Source: an uncultured Prevotella sp. (GTDB lineage Bacteria; Bacteroidota; Bacteroidia; Bacteroidales; Bacteroidaceae). From it: a stretch of DNA of 35,735 nucleotides. This document shows, in pieces, positions 8,758 to 16,237 of this stretch (positions are counted from its first letter, which is position 1; each line of letters starts with the position of its first letter). The stretch spans positions 1 through 35,735 of the forward strand of contig ONQB01000030.1 in assembly GCA_900319905.1 (NCBI GenBank). Direction: 5' to 3'. Made by a program: the position numbers and the translations under genes. The notes below the pieces were generated by a model, which was not told the DNA's origin, made no database searches, and saw nothing but the letters and a program-made list of their open reading frames with translations.

Positions 8758-9978
8758 TTACAATCTGAGCCCATAGAACAAGCGTATGCGTCCTTTCACT
8801 CTGTCCATGTAGAGCTGGCCGTGACTGCCGGTGGGTGAGGCGTTGTATACCATTGTGATGCCCGCAAACTTGTTGCGCCAGGAATAAACGGCGGCGCTAC
8901 GGCCCGTGATGATGACGCTGGGAAAATGATAGGGCATTGTAACCTTGTTGCCGGTGGTCTTGATGCTTGACTTGACAAGCAGGTCCATGGCGGGCAATGC
9001 GGAGAGGTGGATAAGCCAATGACGGCCAATTACGAAGTTGTAGCCATAGCCGACGCCAATGCCCATGAGCAGGATGCGCAAGCGGGCTTGGCCGTTGTAC
9101 ATGTCGTAATCGTCCACATCGTCCAACTGTCCGTCCATGCTCATGCCAATCATGACGCTGCCCGCACTGCGCTTCTGAATGTAGCTTTGGCTGAAGGCGG
9201 CGGGAAAGGAGAACCGCTTGTGGTTGAACGCATAGTAAGCATTGAGATTGAGCGCCTGTTGCCGCACCCGTCCCTTATTATAATAGGTGTCGGTGTTGCC
9301 TACGGTAACACGGCCGTGATAAGTCTTTGACGAGAGATAGACTACGTCGAAACCGAATGCATTGCCATACGAATTGAGGTTAAATTCGTTGTCTTTGCTT
9401 TTTCCCGCGAGCTTGGCGGGGTTGATGGCAATGCCCAGGGCGATGCCTCTGTAGGCCACTGCCACACTCATGGTACCCCTGTAATCGGCCTCCAGACTAC
9501 CGCTAAAAGGTGTATCGTTGTATTTCCCGTCGAATTTGAGATGAGCGCTTGAGAGGTTTCCCCGAAGCTTGATGGTCCATCTCTCATTGGGTCTTGCGAT
9601 GTACAGCGTGTCGAAGTTTATCCGTTGATAGTGGCTTTTCAGTAGTTGGTCGTTCCGGTGAAGACGTTTGTCAACCCTTTGCAGATGTTGAATGTGATGC
9701 TGATATTTGGCCGAATCCAATGTGCCTTGCCTCCGTTTGAGTTGTATGAGGCTGTCACCCCACTGAAGTAAACGGCCGTTGTCGGCTGCTTGGCGCATTT
9801 GCAGCCTTAGACTGTCTACAAACGCCCGTTGCTGAGCATGGCGTGAATGGTGCCGCAGGCTGTCTTGTTGCTGCGCATGAGCCTCACAGCAACCTGTCAG
9901 GACAAAGCCCACAACAAGGCTGATAATGGCCAACAGACGCGGCGTATGGAAGTGTAGAGAAAGTAGCTGTTTGTTCAT
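8758..9978 (-). CDS. DUF4421 domain-containing exported protein
   Basis: A 406-residue protein of the Bacteroidota family DUF4421, of unknown function. The N-terminus has a hydrophobic signal segment (about 14-29). LTGC (27-30) could serve as a lipoprotein cleavage site, and AHA-Q a few residues later could be a signal-peptidase I site. A helical, Q/R-rich stretch (about 35-110) is followed by RPNERWTIKLRGNLSS and then alternating strands rich in Y, G and N, as in outer-membrane beta-barrels, ending in the aromatic-rich RLFYGLRL. I infer an outer-membrane location. It converges on the ABC operon and lies downstream of the candidate small RNA on the same strand. No clear consensus promoter was found. 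Confidence 0.8.
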   Translation of the reverse strand: MNKQLLSLHFHTPRLLAIISLVVGFVLTGCCEAHAQQQDSLRHHSRHAQQRAFVDSLRLQMRQAADNGRLLQWGDSLIQLKRRQGTLDSAKYQHHIQHLQRVDKRLHRNDQLLKSHYQRINFDTLYIARPNERWTIKLRGNLSSAHLKFDGKYNDTPFSGSLEADYRGTMSVAVAYRGIALGIAINPAKLAGKSKDNEFNLNSYGNAFGFDVVYLSSKTYHGRVTVGNTDTYYNKGRVRQQALNLNAYYAFNHKRFSFPAAFSQSYIQKRSAGSVMIGMSMDGQLDDVDDYDMYNGQARLRILLMGIGVGYGYNFVIGRHWLIHLSALPAMDLLVKSSIKTTGNKVTMPYHFPSVIITGRSAAVYSWRNKFAGITMVYNASPTGSHGQLYMDRVKGRIRLFYGLRL

Positions 9979-10091
9979 GTCTATCGCTTTGATGTGTAAA
10001 ATTACTAATAATCTTCAAAGTATCCGACGTGTATGGCGACTTTTCTCACATGAATACTGCAAAGTGTATGTCCTTAAGACTAAACCGTTAG

Positions 10092-10133
10092 AAAAAATCA
10101 AATCCCCACTTCTTCGCTAAGAAGTGGGGATTT
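10092..10133 (-). terminator. Terminator of the candidate small RNA
   Basis: A perfect 15-bp stem (10100-10114 with 10119-10133) with the 4-nt loop CGCT is followed on the minus strand, after two bases, by six U (10097-10092). It closes the transcription unit that begins at the promoter at 10333-10363. Confidence 0.85.
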
Positions 10134-10328
10134 GTGCTAACCTAAAAACCAATCTTAATCGTTACCAAAACGAACTAAAACCTAATGAAAAACCTAAAAA
10201 CTAACTCTTAAACCTAAAAACTAAAAACCTATATGAAACAATCTACTAACTTTCTTTTTCTGTGTGTCTCAAGGGAAGTGTCGAACCTGTTGGTTGAATC
10301 CTTGCGGCTCGCCTTGTTTCCTTTTGAC
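10092..10328 (-). ncRNA. Candidate ~235-nt small RNA (possibly Bacteroidales-1/6S-like)
   Basis: A consensus promoter and an intrinsic terminator bound a segment with no plausible ORF, so a free-standing transcript is the simplest reading. In transcript orientation the 5' third is mixed sequence with a small AACC-AACA-GGTT hairpin. The middle is U-rich and repeats TTTTTAGG-like words about six times (10140-10235). The 3' end is the terminator stem. Rfam describes Bacteroidales-1 RNA as a Bacteroidales transcript defined by the same kind of promoter and a 3' terminator; I cannot confirm membership, and I see no strong 5'-3' pairing of the 6S type. It could also be a leader for the DUF4421 gene if the terminator is leaky. 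Confidence 0.6.
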
Positions 10329-10332
10329 AATG

Positions 10333-10363
10333 CAAAGGTAGGAAGAATTTGCAAGCCCCACAA
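10333..10363 (-). promoter_or_regulatory. Bacteroidota-type promoter of the candidate small RNA
   Basis: On the minus strand, TTG (10363-10361) and TACCTTTG (10340-10333) are separated by 20 nt, an exact fit to the consensus. The start should fall near 10326-10329. No ORF begins downstream before the terminator at 10133-10092. Confidence 0.8.
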
Positions 10364-10417
10364 CGGTTTTCTGACATATTACTTATTTTTGGCCCCTTTA
10401 TTGACTTAAATCAACAA

Positions 10418-10435
10418 GTTGTGTACGTACACAAC
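10418..10435. promoter_or_regulatory. Perfect 18-bp palindrome, possible operator
   Basis: GTTGTGTAC is followed directly by its reverse complement GTACACAAC. It lies about 55 nt upstream of the -33 element of the small-RNA promoter, a usual place for an activator site. The binding protein is unknown. Confidence 0.4.
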
Positions 10436-10469
10436 GACAAAAGCATTAAATCGGGATGTTTGTTGGTTG

Positions 10470-10483
10470 TGCAATCGATTGCA
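10470..10483. promoter_or_regulatory. Perfect 14-bp palindrome, possible operator
   Basis: TGCAATC is followed directly by GATTGCA. It sits 35 nt from the 18-bp palindrome, between that site and the endonuclease terminator. It resembles a dimeric regulator site, but no regulator gene lies nearby. Confidence 0.35.
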
Positions 10484-10528
10484 TCTTCTCGCATCATGCA
10501 TGGAGTGAAGAAAAGGGGTTTAGAGGAC

Positions 10529-10572
10529 AAAAAACAACGGATACATGCATTGTTACATGCATATATCCGTTG
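10529..10572 (-). terminator. Intrinsic terminator of the endonuclease gene
   Basis: A 16-bp stem (10535-10550 with 10557-10572, one G-U type mismatch) is followed on the minus strand by six U (10534-10529). It begins 11 nt after the endonuclease stop codon. Confidence 0.9.
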
Positions 10573-10583
10573 ATTGCTATTTG

Positions 10584-12107
10584 TTATTTCACAACGAACT
10601 TACGTCCGCCACGAATGTAGAGTCCAGGTTTCAGGTTGCCCTTGTTGGTGACGCGCACGCCTTGCAGTGTGTAAATGGCGTTGTCGCGTGTAGCATTGCT
10701 GGCAGCGTTGGGACTGATGCTGATGCTTTGAATGCCGGTAGTGGCCTTGGTTACGGCAACATACAGTGTGGGATAAATACCGCCGGTCTGTGCCGAGGGG
10801 TAGACGCCATACGACGTATACTTGGTGCTGTACTGTACGAAATACGTGCCGTAGGTCATCAAGTACGTGCCGTCGTTGTTGCGGCTGATGGTCCAAACGG
10901 AGGATGGCACGTTGTTTTGGGCACTGAAGGTCTTATATTTGTTATCGTTGTAATAGTACCTGTTGTTGCTGTCGATGATGTTGTAGCCGTTGCCAGAGGC
11001 CTCAAAGACGAAGGCGTTGTCGGCGTTGCTGGTCGTGATGGTATCGTTGGTCTCTGTCAACGTTTCAGTTTTCGTATAGCCATACGACTGTTTTGACGAA
11101 AGCGGTTTCATGGCCAGCCGTGAGTCGTTATATTCAGCAATGATGAGGTACTGCTTGCCTGACTCAGGCTGCGCCTGTGTGTACTTCACCCAGTAATAAG
11201 CGGTGGTAGGGTCAGTATTAGGATTGTCGGGGTTGTCTGAGGGACTGTAGGTGCCGTAGCGGTTGTCGTCCGAGGCTGTGGTAAGGGAAGTCTCAGGGTT
11301 GAAAGCCACGTTGACGCTGTCGCCCCACACGTATTCGGCCAGGTAAGGATAGTCAACAAACAGGTTGCGGTTGCCCTGTATGGCGGCTACAGCGTTGTTG
11401 CGGGCACATTCCAGGGAGTCGACCTTGTCGTTATTACTCCACGAGATATAAAGGGCGGAGGCCCACGCTTTGAGTCCTGGATACGACTCATTGGTCATGG
11501 TGAGCAGGCCGGTCTTGACGAAGGTGAGATCTCCGTAGGTAACAGCCATGTACAAATAGCTGCGTGAGAAGTCACCCTTAAAGGTACGGCCGGGCTCCCA
11601 AGCCTTAGAGCTTACATGTGTGCCCGTACCTACGATGTCGTAGTCATCTTCGCCGCTGACGTCGTCCATGGGGTAGTTGCCCTTTTGGCTGTTGGCCTTG
11701 GAATCGGAGGGATAGAGATTGTACAAATCCTTGTAAGCGTTGTTCTCGTCTTTACCCCACCAACTCTTCGGGAAGGAGTGCTCGATGTTCATGCCCGAGA
11801 TGGCTCTGTTGGTGTTGCCATTAGTGAAGTAGAACTTTCTTGAGCTGTAGCGGTTGTAGCACTCGTTGGTCACTGGGTTGCGGTCAGTGCTGTAGAAACC
11901 CTCCCATGTACAACCAGTTCCGCTGCCGTAGCTGAGCACTGTCTTGGGCTGCATCAGGTTGAAGAGGGCTGTCTTGAGACTTTGACCTTTCAGGCCTTTC
12001 AGTGATGAAGCGTAATCGATGAGCTGCTGGCGTGTGATGGCGCTGGCGTTGGTCAGCGGTTGGATGGCCACTGCCGCAATGAATAATAAATGGTACAATC
12101 TTTTCAT
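10584..12107 (-). CDS. Secreted endonuclease I family nuclease with C-terminal sorting-like tail
   Basis: A nuclease of the EndA/NucM (Endonuclease_1) family, which cleaves DNA or RNA outside the cytoplasm using a beta-beta-alpha-metal site. A signal peptide covers about 1-23 (ends NASA). The catalytic region has GMNIEHSFPKSWWGK (105-119, catalytic His110) and DLYNLYPSDSKANSQKGNYP (127-146). Residues about 310-445 form a second unassigned domain rich in Y, N and T. The last ~30 residues read YTLQGVRV...KPGLYIRGGRKFVVK, which resembles the C-terminal sorting domains of type IX secretion cargo and similar tails found widely in Prevotella. At 507 residues it is about twice the core family length because of these additions. 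It may supply nucleotides or break down extracellular DNA. Confidence 0.9.
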   Translation of the reverse strand: MKRLYHLLFIAAVAIQPLTNASAITRQQLIDYASSLKGLKGQSLKTALFNLMQPKTVLSYGSGTGCTWEGFYSTDRNPVTNECYNRYSSRKFYFTNGNTNRAISGMNIEHSFPKSWWGKDENNAYKDLYNLYPSDSKANSQKGNYPMDDVSGEDDYDIVGTGTHVSSKAWEPGRTFKGDFSRSYLYMAVTYGDLTFVKTGLLTMTNESYPGLKAWASALYISWSNNDKVDSLECARNNAVAAIQGNRNLFVDYPYLAEYVWGDSVNVAFNPETSLTTASDDNRYGTYSPSDNPDNPNTDPTTAYYWVKYTQAQPESGKQYLIIAEYNDSRLAMKPLSSKQSYGYTKTETLTETNDTITTSNADNAFVFEASGNGYNIIDSNNRYYYNDNKYKTFSAQNNVPSSVWTISRNNDGTYLMTYGTYFVQYSTKYTSYGVYPSAQTGGIYPTLYVAVTKATTGIQSISISPNAASNATRDNAIYTLQGVRVTNKGNLKPGLYIRGGRKFVVK

Positions 12108-12184
12108 AATTAAGGAATATGACTGTTAGTTAAACAATGATTTAGATGATGAATATCCACGGTTGTCGGCTGTGGAGAAAGCAC

Positions 12185-12237
12185 AAAAAAGGCAGGTTTT
12201 GTACAAGTATGTCAAGGGAAATGTACAAAGCCTGCCT
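12185..12237 (-). terminator. Intrinsic terminator of tyrS
   Basis: A 16-bp stem (12222-12237 with 12190-12205, one mismatch) is followed on the minus strand by six U (12190-12185). It starts 7 nt after the tyrS stop codon and ends the metK-to-tyrS gene run. Confidence 0.9.
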
Positions 12238-12244
12238 TCAGTGT

Positions 12245-13546
12245 TTATTTTACAGTGATGAGATAATAGTTCTTCTTGCCCTTTTGTACGAGCAGATACT
12301 TACCGTCGATGAGGTCGTCGCTTGTGATGACCTGGTCGAAGGCGGTGAGTTTCTCCTTGTTGAGGCTCACGCCGTTGCCTTTGGCCATCTTGCGCATCTC
12401 ACCTTTTGACGGGAAGATGTCGTATCCTTCGCGGCAGAACAGGTCGATAGCTTTTCCACCGAGTTCTTCCTTTGGAAGGTCATAGTGTGGCACATCCTTG
12501 AAGACGTCGTTGAGTGTAGCCTCGTCGAGCTGCGCGAGCTGGTCTTTGGTGGCCTTTCCGAAGAGGATGTTGCTGGCAGCGATGGCCATGTCGAGAGCTT
12601 CCTTGGAGTGTACCATTGTGGTGACCTCGTCGGCCAGCCGGTGCTGCAGGATGCGGCGTCCGGGATCCTGGCGGTGTTCTTCGATGAGGGCGTCAATGGT
12701 TTCCTTGTCAAGGTCGGTGAAGATCTTGATGTAGCGCTCGGCATCGGCATCGGTCACGTTGAGCCAGAACTGGTAGAAGGCATACGGTGTAGTGCGGTTG
12801 GCGTCGAGCCACACGTTGCCGCTCTCGGTCTTGCCGAACTTCTTGCCATCGGCTTTGGTGATGAGGGGGCAGGTGAGACAGAATGCCTCGGCGTCGTTGC
12901 CCAGCGTGCGGCGGATGAGCTCCGTTCCGGTGGTCATGTTGCCCCACTGGTCGTTGCCGCCGAGTTGCAGGCGCACACCGTGGTGCTGGTAGAGGTACAG
13001 GAAGTCGTAGCCCTGGAGCAGCTGGTAGGTGAACTCTGTGAACGACAGGCCGTCGCGTGCCGTACCATTGAGACGCTGCTGCACGCTCTCCTTGGCCATC
13101 ATGTAGTTGACGGTGATGTGCTTGCCGATGTCGCGTACGAAGTCGAGGAACTTATAGTCCTTCATCCAGTCGTAGTTGTTGACGAGTTCGGCTTTATTGG
13201 ACTCGTTGCCATCGAAGTCGAGGAATTTGGACACCTGCTTTTTGATAGCCTCCTGGTTATGATAGAGAGTCTCGCTGTCGAGCAGATTGCGCTCGAGGCT
13301 CTTGCCAGAAGGGTCACCAATCATGCCGGTAGCACCACCGACGAGCAGGAAGGGCTTGTGGCCGCAGCGCTGCAGGTGGCGCAGCATCATGATGCCGCAC
13401 AGATGGCCGATATGGAGAGAGTCGGCAGTGGGATCGGTGCCGAGATAGGCAGAGACCTGATGTTGCATGAGGTACTCTTCTGTTCCTGGCATGATTTGGG
13501 CGAGCATGCCGCGCCATTTCAGTTCTTCAACAAAGTTTTTTGTCAT
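12245..13546 (-). CDS. tyrS: Tyrosyl-tRNA synthetase
   Basis: Charges tRNA-Tyr with tyrosine in the cytoplasm. Class-I synthetase signatures are present: HIGH at 45-48 (ADSLHIGHL), [14 protein letters not shown] (69-82) for substrate binding, and KFGKT (236-240) as the KMSKS equivalent. [10 protein letters not shown] (194-203) is the tyrosine/ATP pocket typical of bacterial TyrRS. The C-terminus (about 365-433) is an S4-type RNA-binding domain. The length of 433 is normal. It is the last gene of the metK-DUF4271-hemD-rnpA-yidD-tyrS run. The 120-nt gap before it is AT-rich with GAAT/ATTC words but shows no consensus promoter, and I see no T-box. Confidence 0.97.
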   Translation of the reverse strand: MTKNFVEELKWRGMLAQIMPGTEEYLMQHQVSAYLGTDPTADSLHIGHLCGIMMLRHLQRCGHKPFLLVGGATGMIGDPSGKSLERNLLDSETLYHNQEAIKKQVSKFLDFDGNESNKAELVNNYDWMKDYKFLDFVRDIGKHITVNYMMAKESVQQRLNGTARDGLSFTEFTYQLLQGYDFLYLYQHHGVRLQLGGNDQWGNMTTGTELIRRTLGNDAEAFCLTCPLITKADGKKFGKTESGNVWLDANRTTPYAFYQFWLNVTDADAERYIKIFTDLDKETIDALIEEHRQDPGRRILQHRLADEVTTMVHSKEALDMAIAASNILFGKATKDQLAQLDEATLNDVFKDVPHYDLPKEELGGKAIDLFCREGYDIFPSKGEMRKMAKGNGVSLNKEKLTAFDQVITSDDLIDGKYLLVQKGKKNYYLITVK

Positions 13547-13666
13547 CGTTATAGTTCTCGAATGATATAATCGAATATTTTGTTTGAATCGAATGATTTG
13601 AATGTGATGTATTGGGTCGGATGACCGCTGTATTGGGCTGATTGCAAAGAAGTGCGAGCTGGGTGT

Positions 13667-13918
13667 TTAAGGCACGGGGTCGTAGCCGGATCCTCCCCAT
13701 GGGTTGCAGCGAAGGATGCGCCAGATGGCCAGTGCGAGTCCTTTGACGGGACCATGCTTGAGAATGGCCTGTCGTGCATACTCTGAGCAGGTGGGGGTGA
13801 AGCGGCAGGAGGGCGGTGTGAACGGAGAGATGCACTTCTGATAAAAGATGATGGGCAATACCATCACTTTTGCCACCGCGTGGGAAAGCTTGTGAAGTGC
13901 GGACTTTATGAAAGCCAT
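13667..13918 (-). CDS. yidD: YidD, membrane protein insertion efficiency factor
   Basis: An 83-residue protein of the YidD family (formerly DUF37), which assists YidC-dependent insertion at the inner face of the membrane. Diagnostic motifs are [23 protein letters not shown] (26-48), with the conserved cysteines and the RF-PTCS core, and [14 protein letters not shown] at the C-terminus. An amphipathic, mildly hydrophobic N-terminus is present. It lies 7 nt after rnpA, the arrangement seen across most bacteria. Length and motifs are complete. Confidence 0.96.
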   Translation of the reverse strand: MAFIKSALHKLSHAVAKVMVLPIIFYQKCISPFTPPSCRFTPTCSEYARQAILKHGPVKGLALAIWRILRCNPWGGSGYDPVP

Positions 13919-13925
13919 GGTGTGT

Positions 13926-14366
13926 CTACTCCTTCTTTTCTTTGAGGCAGCGCTCTTGCAGCCGGGTGAGCAGGGTGACCATGCACTTACTCACATCCTG
14001 ACTGTCGTGCAGTTCGCTGTCGAGCCATATAAAGGCCATGAGCCAGTTCTGTCCGTCAAGGAGATGCTTGTTGAGGCGATAGGCCTCGCGCAACTGTCGT
14101 TTGACACGGTTGCGCTTGTTGGCGCGGTGGAAGTATCGCTTGGGCACGCTGATAAGCATCTGACTGCTTTCTCCCTCGGGCGCGGGCATAAAGACAAGGC
14201 GGATGGGGAAAGCCGACATTGCCTTACTGTGGCCACCGCCAAACAAGTCATCGATGAGCTTCTTGCTGTGCAAGCGCTCGGACTTGGACAGAGTGGCCCT
14301 TCGGGTGTCAACACCGGCAGATGCAGCGGAACGTATTGACTCGGGACAGATGTTGCTCTCGGTCAT
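13926..14366 (-). CDS. rnpA: Ribonuclease P protein component
   Basis: Small basic protein that binds the RNase P RNA and helps cleave 5' leaders from precursor tRNAs. The family core begins at [17 protein letters not shown] (about 26-42), passes through [11 protein letters not shown] (72-82) and includes the signature [17 protein letters not shown] (81-97). The ATG at 14366 adds about 25 residues before the usual start of the family, with no second Met before residue 50. Either this N-terminal extension is real or a GTG/TTG near residues 19-26 is used. It starts 11 nt after hemD and precedes yidD by 7 nt. The RNase P RNA itself is not in this window. Confidence 0.93.
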   Translation of the reverse strand: MTESNICPESIRSAASAGVDTRRATLSKSERLHSKKLIDDLFGGGHSKAMSAFPIRLVFMPAPEGESSQMLISVPKRYFHRANKRNRVKRQLREAYRLNKHLLDGQNWLMAFIWLDSELHDSQDVSKCMVTLLTRLQERCLKEKKE

Positions 14367-14377
14367 TGGCTGATGGA

Positions 14378-15130
14378 TTAATTGCCGTTTTCTTTCTTCA
14401 GATAAGCCTTCAGGGCACTCACCATGGAAGGATATTCCTTGGTGCCGGCCATGAGGTCGAGGTTGAGGTTGGCGTTTTCTATGGCCTTGGCCGTAGCGGG
14501 ACCGAAGACACCAATCTTTACCTGGCCCTTTTTCATATCAGGGAAGGCCTGTGTGAGGTATTTGACACCGGTGGGGGTGGAGAAGATCAGCATGTCGTAG
14601 TCGAAGTTCTTGATCTCTTCCTCCGTGAACGGATCGCTGAGCGTACGGTACATCACGCATTCGGTATGGTGAAGGTTCTTGGAGTCCAGCAGGTGCTTGA
14701 TGTCGTCGTTGTGGACACTGCTCAGTGGCACCAGATACTTTTCGGTCTTATGCTTGACCATGATAGGCAGCAGATCGTCGATCTTGCCGGTGGAGCCGAA
14801 GAATACCTTTCTCTTGCGGTACTGCACGTATTTCTGAATGTAAAGGGAAATAGTCTCCGTGACGCAGAAGTACTTCATGTCCTCAGGAATGACGAGACGA
14901 AGCTCTTTAGCCAATTGAAAGAAATAGTCAATGGCGTGGCGTGAGGTGAATACAACGGCAGTGTGTGAGAGGATGCTCACTTTCTGCTGGCGAAACTCTT
15001 TAGCGGTGAGTCCCTCCACCTTGATGAAAGGACGGAAGACTAGCTCAACTCCGGTTTCTTTTGAAAGCTCATAGTAAGGCGAGTTCTCATTGGAGGGCTT
15101 CGGCTGAGAAATCAGTATCTTCTTAATCAT
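14378..15130 (-). CDS. hemD: Uroporphyrinogen-III synthase
   Basis: Cyclises hydroxymethylbilane to uroporphyrinogen III with inversion of ring D, in tetrapyrrole (heme/corrin) synthesis. The 250-residue protein has the poorly conserved HemD pattern: ILISQPKPSNENSPYYELSKETGVELVFRPFIKVE at the N-terminus, VVFTSRHAIDYFF (59-71), and in the second domain MLIFSTPTGVKYLTQ followed by KIGVFGPATAKAIENANLN, the conserved S/T-P-x-G-V and G-x-x-T/A-A positions. No other hem genes are near. In Bacteroidales hemD is commonly found beside rnpA and a DUF4271 gene, which supports the call. Confidence 0.9.
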   Translation of the reverse strand: MIKKILISQPKPSNENSPYYELSKETGVELVFRPFIKVEGLTAKEFRQQKVSILSHTAVVFTSRHAIDYFFQLAKELRLVIPEDMKYFCVTETISLYIQKYVQYRKRKVFFGSTGKIDDLLPIMVKHKTEKYLVPLSSVHNDDIKHLLDSKNLHHTECVMYRTLSDPFTEEEIKNFDYDMLIFSTPTGVKYLTQAFPDMKKGQVKIGVFGPATAKAIENANLNLDLMAGTKEYPSMVSALKAYLKKENGN

Positions 15131-15160
15131 CTTTTGTCCTAATTGTCCTTAAAAAATGTC

Positions 15161-16183
15161 CTAAAAAATTTGTTTTAAATAGTTATCCGTCATGGCCAAG
15201 ACACCCCACAAGATGCCCAACGGCATGATTTCGAGTGCACAAAAGTACAAAAAACTTTGCACAATGGAAACCGTTCGTTTAAAAAAGATAATGTAACTTT
15301 TGTAAAAAGCCAATATTTTGCATATTATGACGACAAAAAACGAATAAATGGCCATTCCTGCTATAGACAGATTGAAGTAGGCGAGCAGCAAAACGGCGGG
15401 GAAGAAAAGAATACCTTCGGCCGAGGTGAGCACCAAAATAGACTTCATCCATTGTTCGTTTTTTTTCTTATCGAAGAACACCCAGTTGACGATGGTGTAG
15501 AGCAATGCTTTTGCGATGAGATAAGCTGCAAACTCACCTGTGAAGAGCGCGATGATCTGATAGTGCGCGATGGCAAAAGACTCACCGACGAACGACTGTG
15601 AGAAGAAAAACACGATGATGGCAGCGAGCAGGCAGGTTTGTGCCACGAGGAAGAACTGGAAGCGCAGTTCGGCGCTGGTCTCTGTGATGACGGTAGTGCC
15701 TTCGCGCTGCACGCGGAAGAAGTTCTTCAGCTGTCGTTGCAGGAAGTTACCAGACTTGGCGATGGCGATGGTAGCCAAGATGAAGCAAGCCAATAGGATG
15801 GATGTGGTGAGGCTGTCGCCGGCGATGGTGTAGGGCACGGGGTCTCCGGCTACACCCGGCCGGTTGGACGTGTACTCAGGACGGTAGATGGAGTCGGGCT
15901 GCACGAGTGAGCGGCTGTAGTACATCGGTTTGCTGAGTGCGCCGTTGATGGTGGGATCGGCTTGAGTGGTCGGTGTGCGCAGCGGGTTGGGTCGCGAGGC
16001 CCAATCTATTTTTTGGTACTTGTAGTTGGCGCGTAGCGCAGAGTCCTGCTGCCAGGGCGTGGCTGTGGCAGGCAGTGAGCGGAGGATTTGCTCTGGACTA
16101 CGAAAACCGCCACGGTGAGCCTTTACCGCTGTGGCGGCGGTGCTCGTCGTGGCGTTGGAAAGTGTATCTGCTTGTTGCATCAT
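15161..16183 (-). CDS. DUF4271 domain-containing membrane protein
   Basis: A membrane protein of the Bacteroidota family DUF4271, of unknown function. The N-terminal third (about 120 residues, rich in S, T, P, R) is soluble and of low conservation. From SLTTSILLACFILATIAIA onward there are about six to seven hydrophobic segments separated by short basic loops. I chose the ATG at 16183. An in-frame GTG at 16231 would extend the protein 16 residues, but its codons lie inside a GC-rich hairpin (16208-16230) that follows metK. The gene is 30 nt upstream of hemD on the same strand, so it is probably co-transcribed with hemD, rnpA and yidD. Confidence 0.82.
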   Translation of the reverse strand: MMQQADTLSNATTSTAATAVKAHRGGFRSPEQILRSLPATATPWQQDSALRANYKYQKIDWASRPNPLRTPTTQADPTINGALSKPMYYSRSLVQPDSIYRPEYTSNRPGVAGDPVPYTIAGDSLTTSILLACFILATIAIAKSGNFLQRQLKNFFRVQREGTTVITETSAELRFQFFLVAQTCLLAAIIVFFFSQSFVGESFAIAHYQIIALFTGEFAAYLIAKALLYTIVNWVFFDKKKNEQWMKSILVLTSAEGILFFPAVLLLAYFNLSIAGMAIYSFFVVIICKILAFYKSYIIFFKRTVSIVQSFLYFCALEIMPLGILWGVLAMTDNYLKQIF

Positions 16184-16207
16184 GATGCGTAAGTACTGAA
16201 ATGGGTT

Positions 16208-16230
16208 TGCCGCGGGACTTCGCCGCGGCA
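16208..16230 (-). promoter_or_regulatory. Intercistronic hairpin after metK
   Basis: TGCCGCGG (16208-16215) pairs perfectly with CCGCGGCA (16223-16230) across a 7-nt loop. It begins 7 nt after the metK stop and has no U-tract. It could attenuate, process or stabilise the metK message relative to the downstream genes. Confidence 0.55.
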
Positions 16231-16237
16231 CAAGTGG

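Noticed and set aside
9979-10091. Promoter of the DUF4421 gene (TACTTTG-like words)
   Set aside because: The words are one base too short or too long for TAnnTTTG and have no partner at -33.
10349-10573. 74-codon plus-strand frame
   Set aside because: It runs through the small-RNA promoter, both palindromes and the endonuclease terminator, so the DNA is better explained as regulatory.
12485-13570. 361-codon plus-strand frame opposite tyrS
   Set aside because: Antisense of a complete tyrosyl-tRNA synthetase with HIGH and KFGKT motifs; composition typical of a shadow frame.
15161-16231. GTG start at 16231 for the DUF4271 gene
   Set aside because: The added codons lie inside the perfect 8-bp hairpin after metK and add no conserved residues; the ATG at 16183 is a better start, though not proven.
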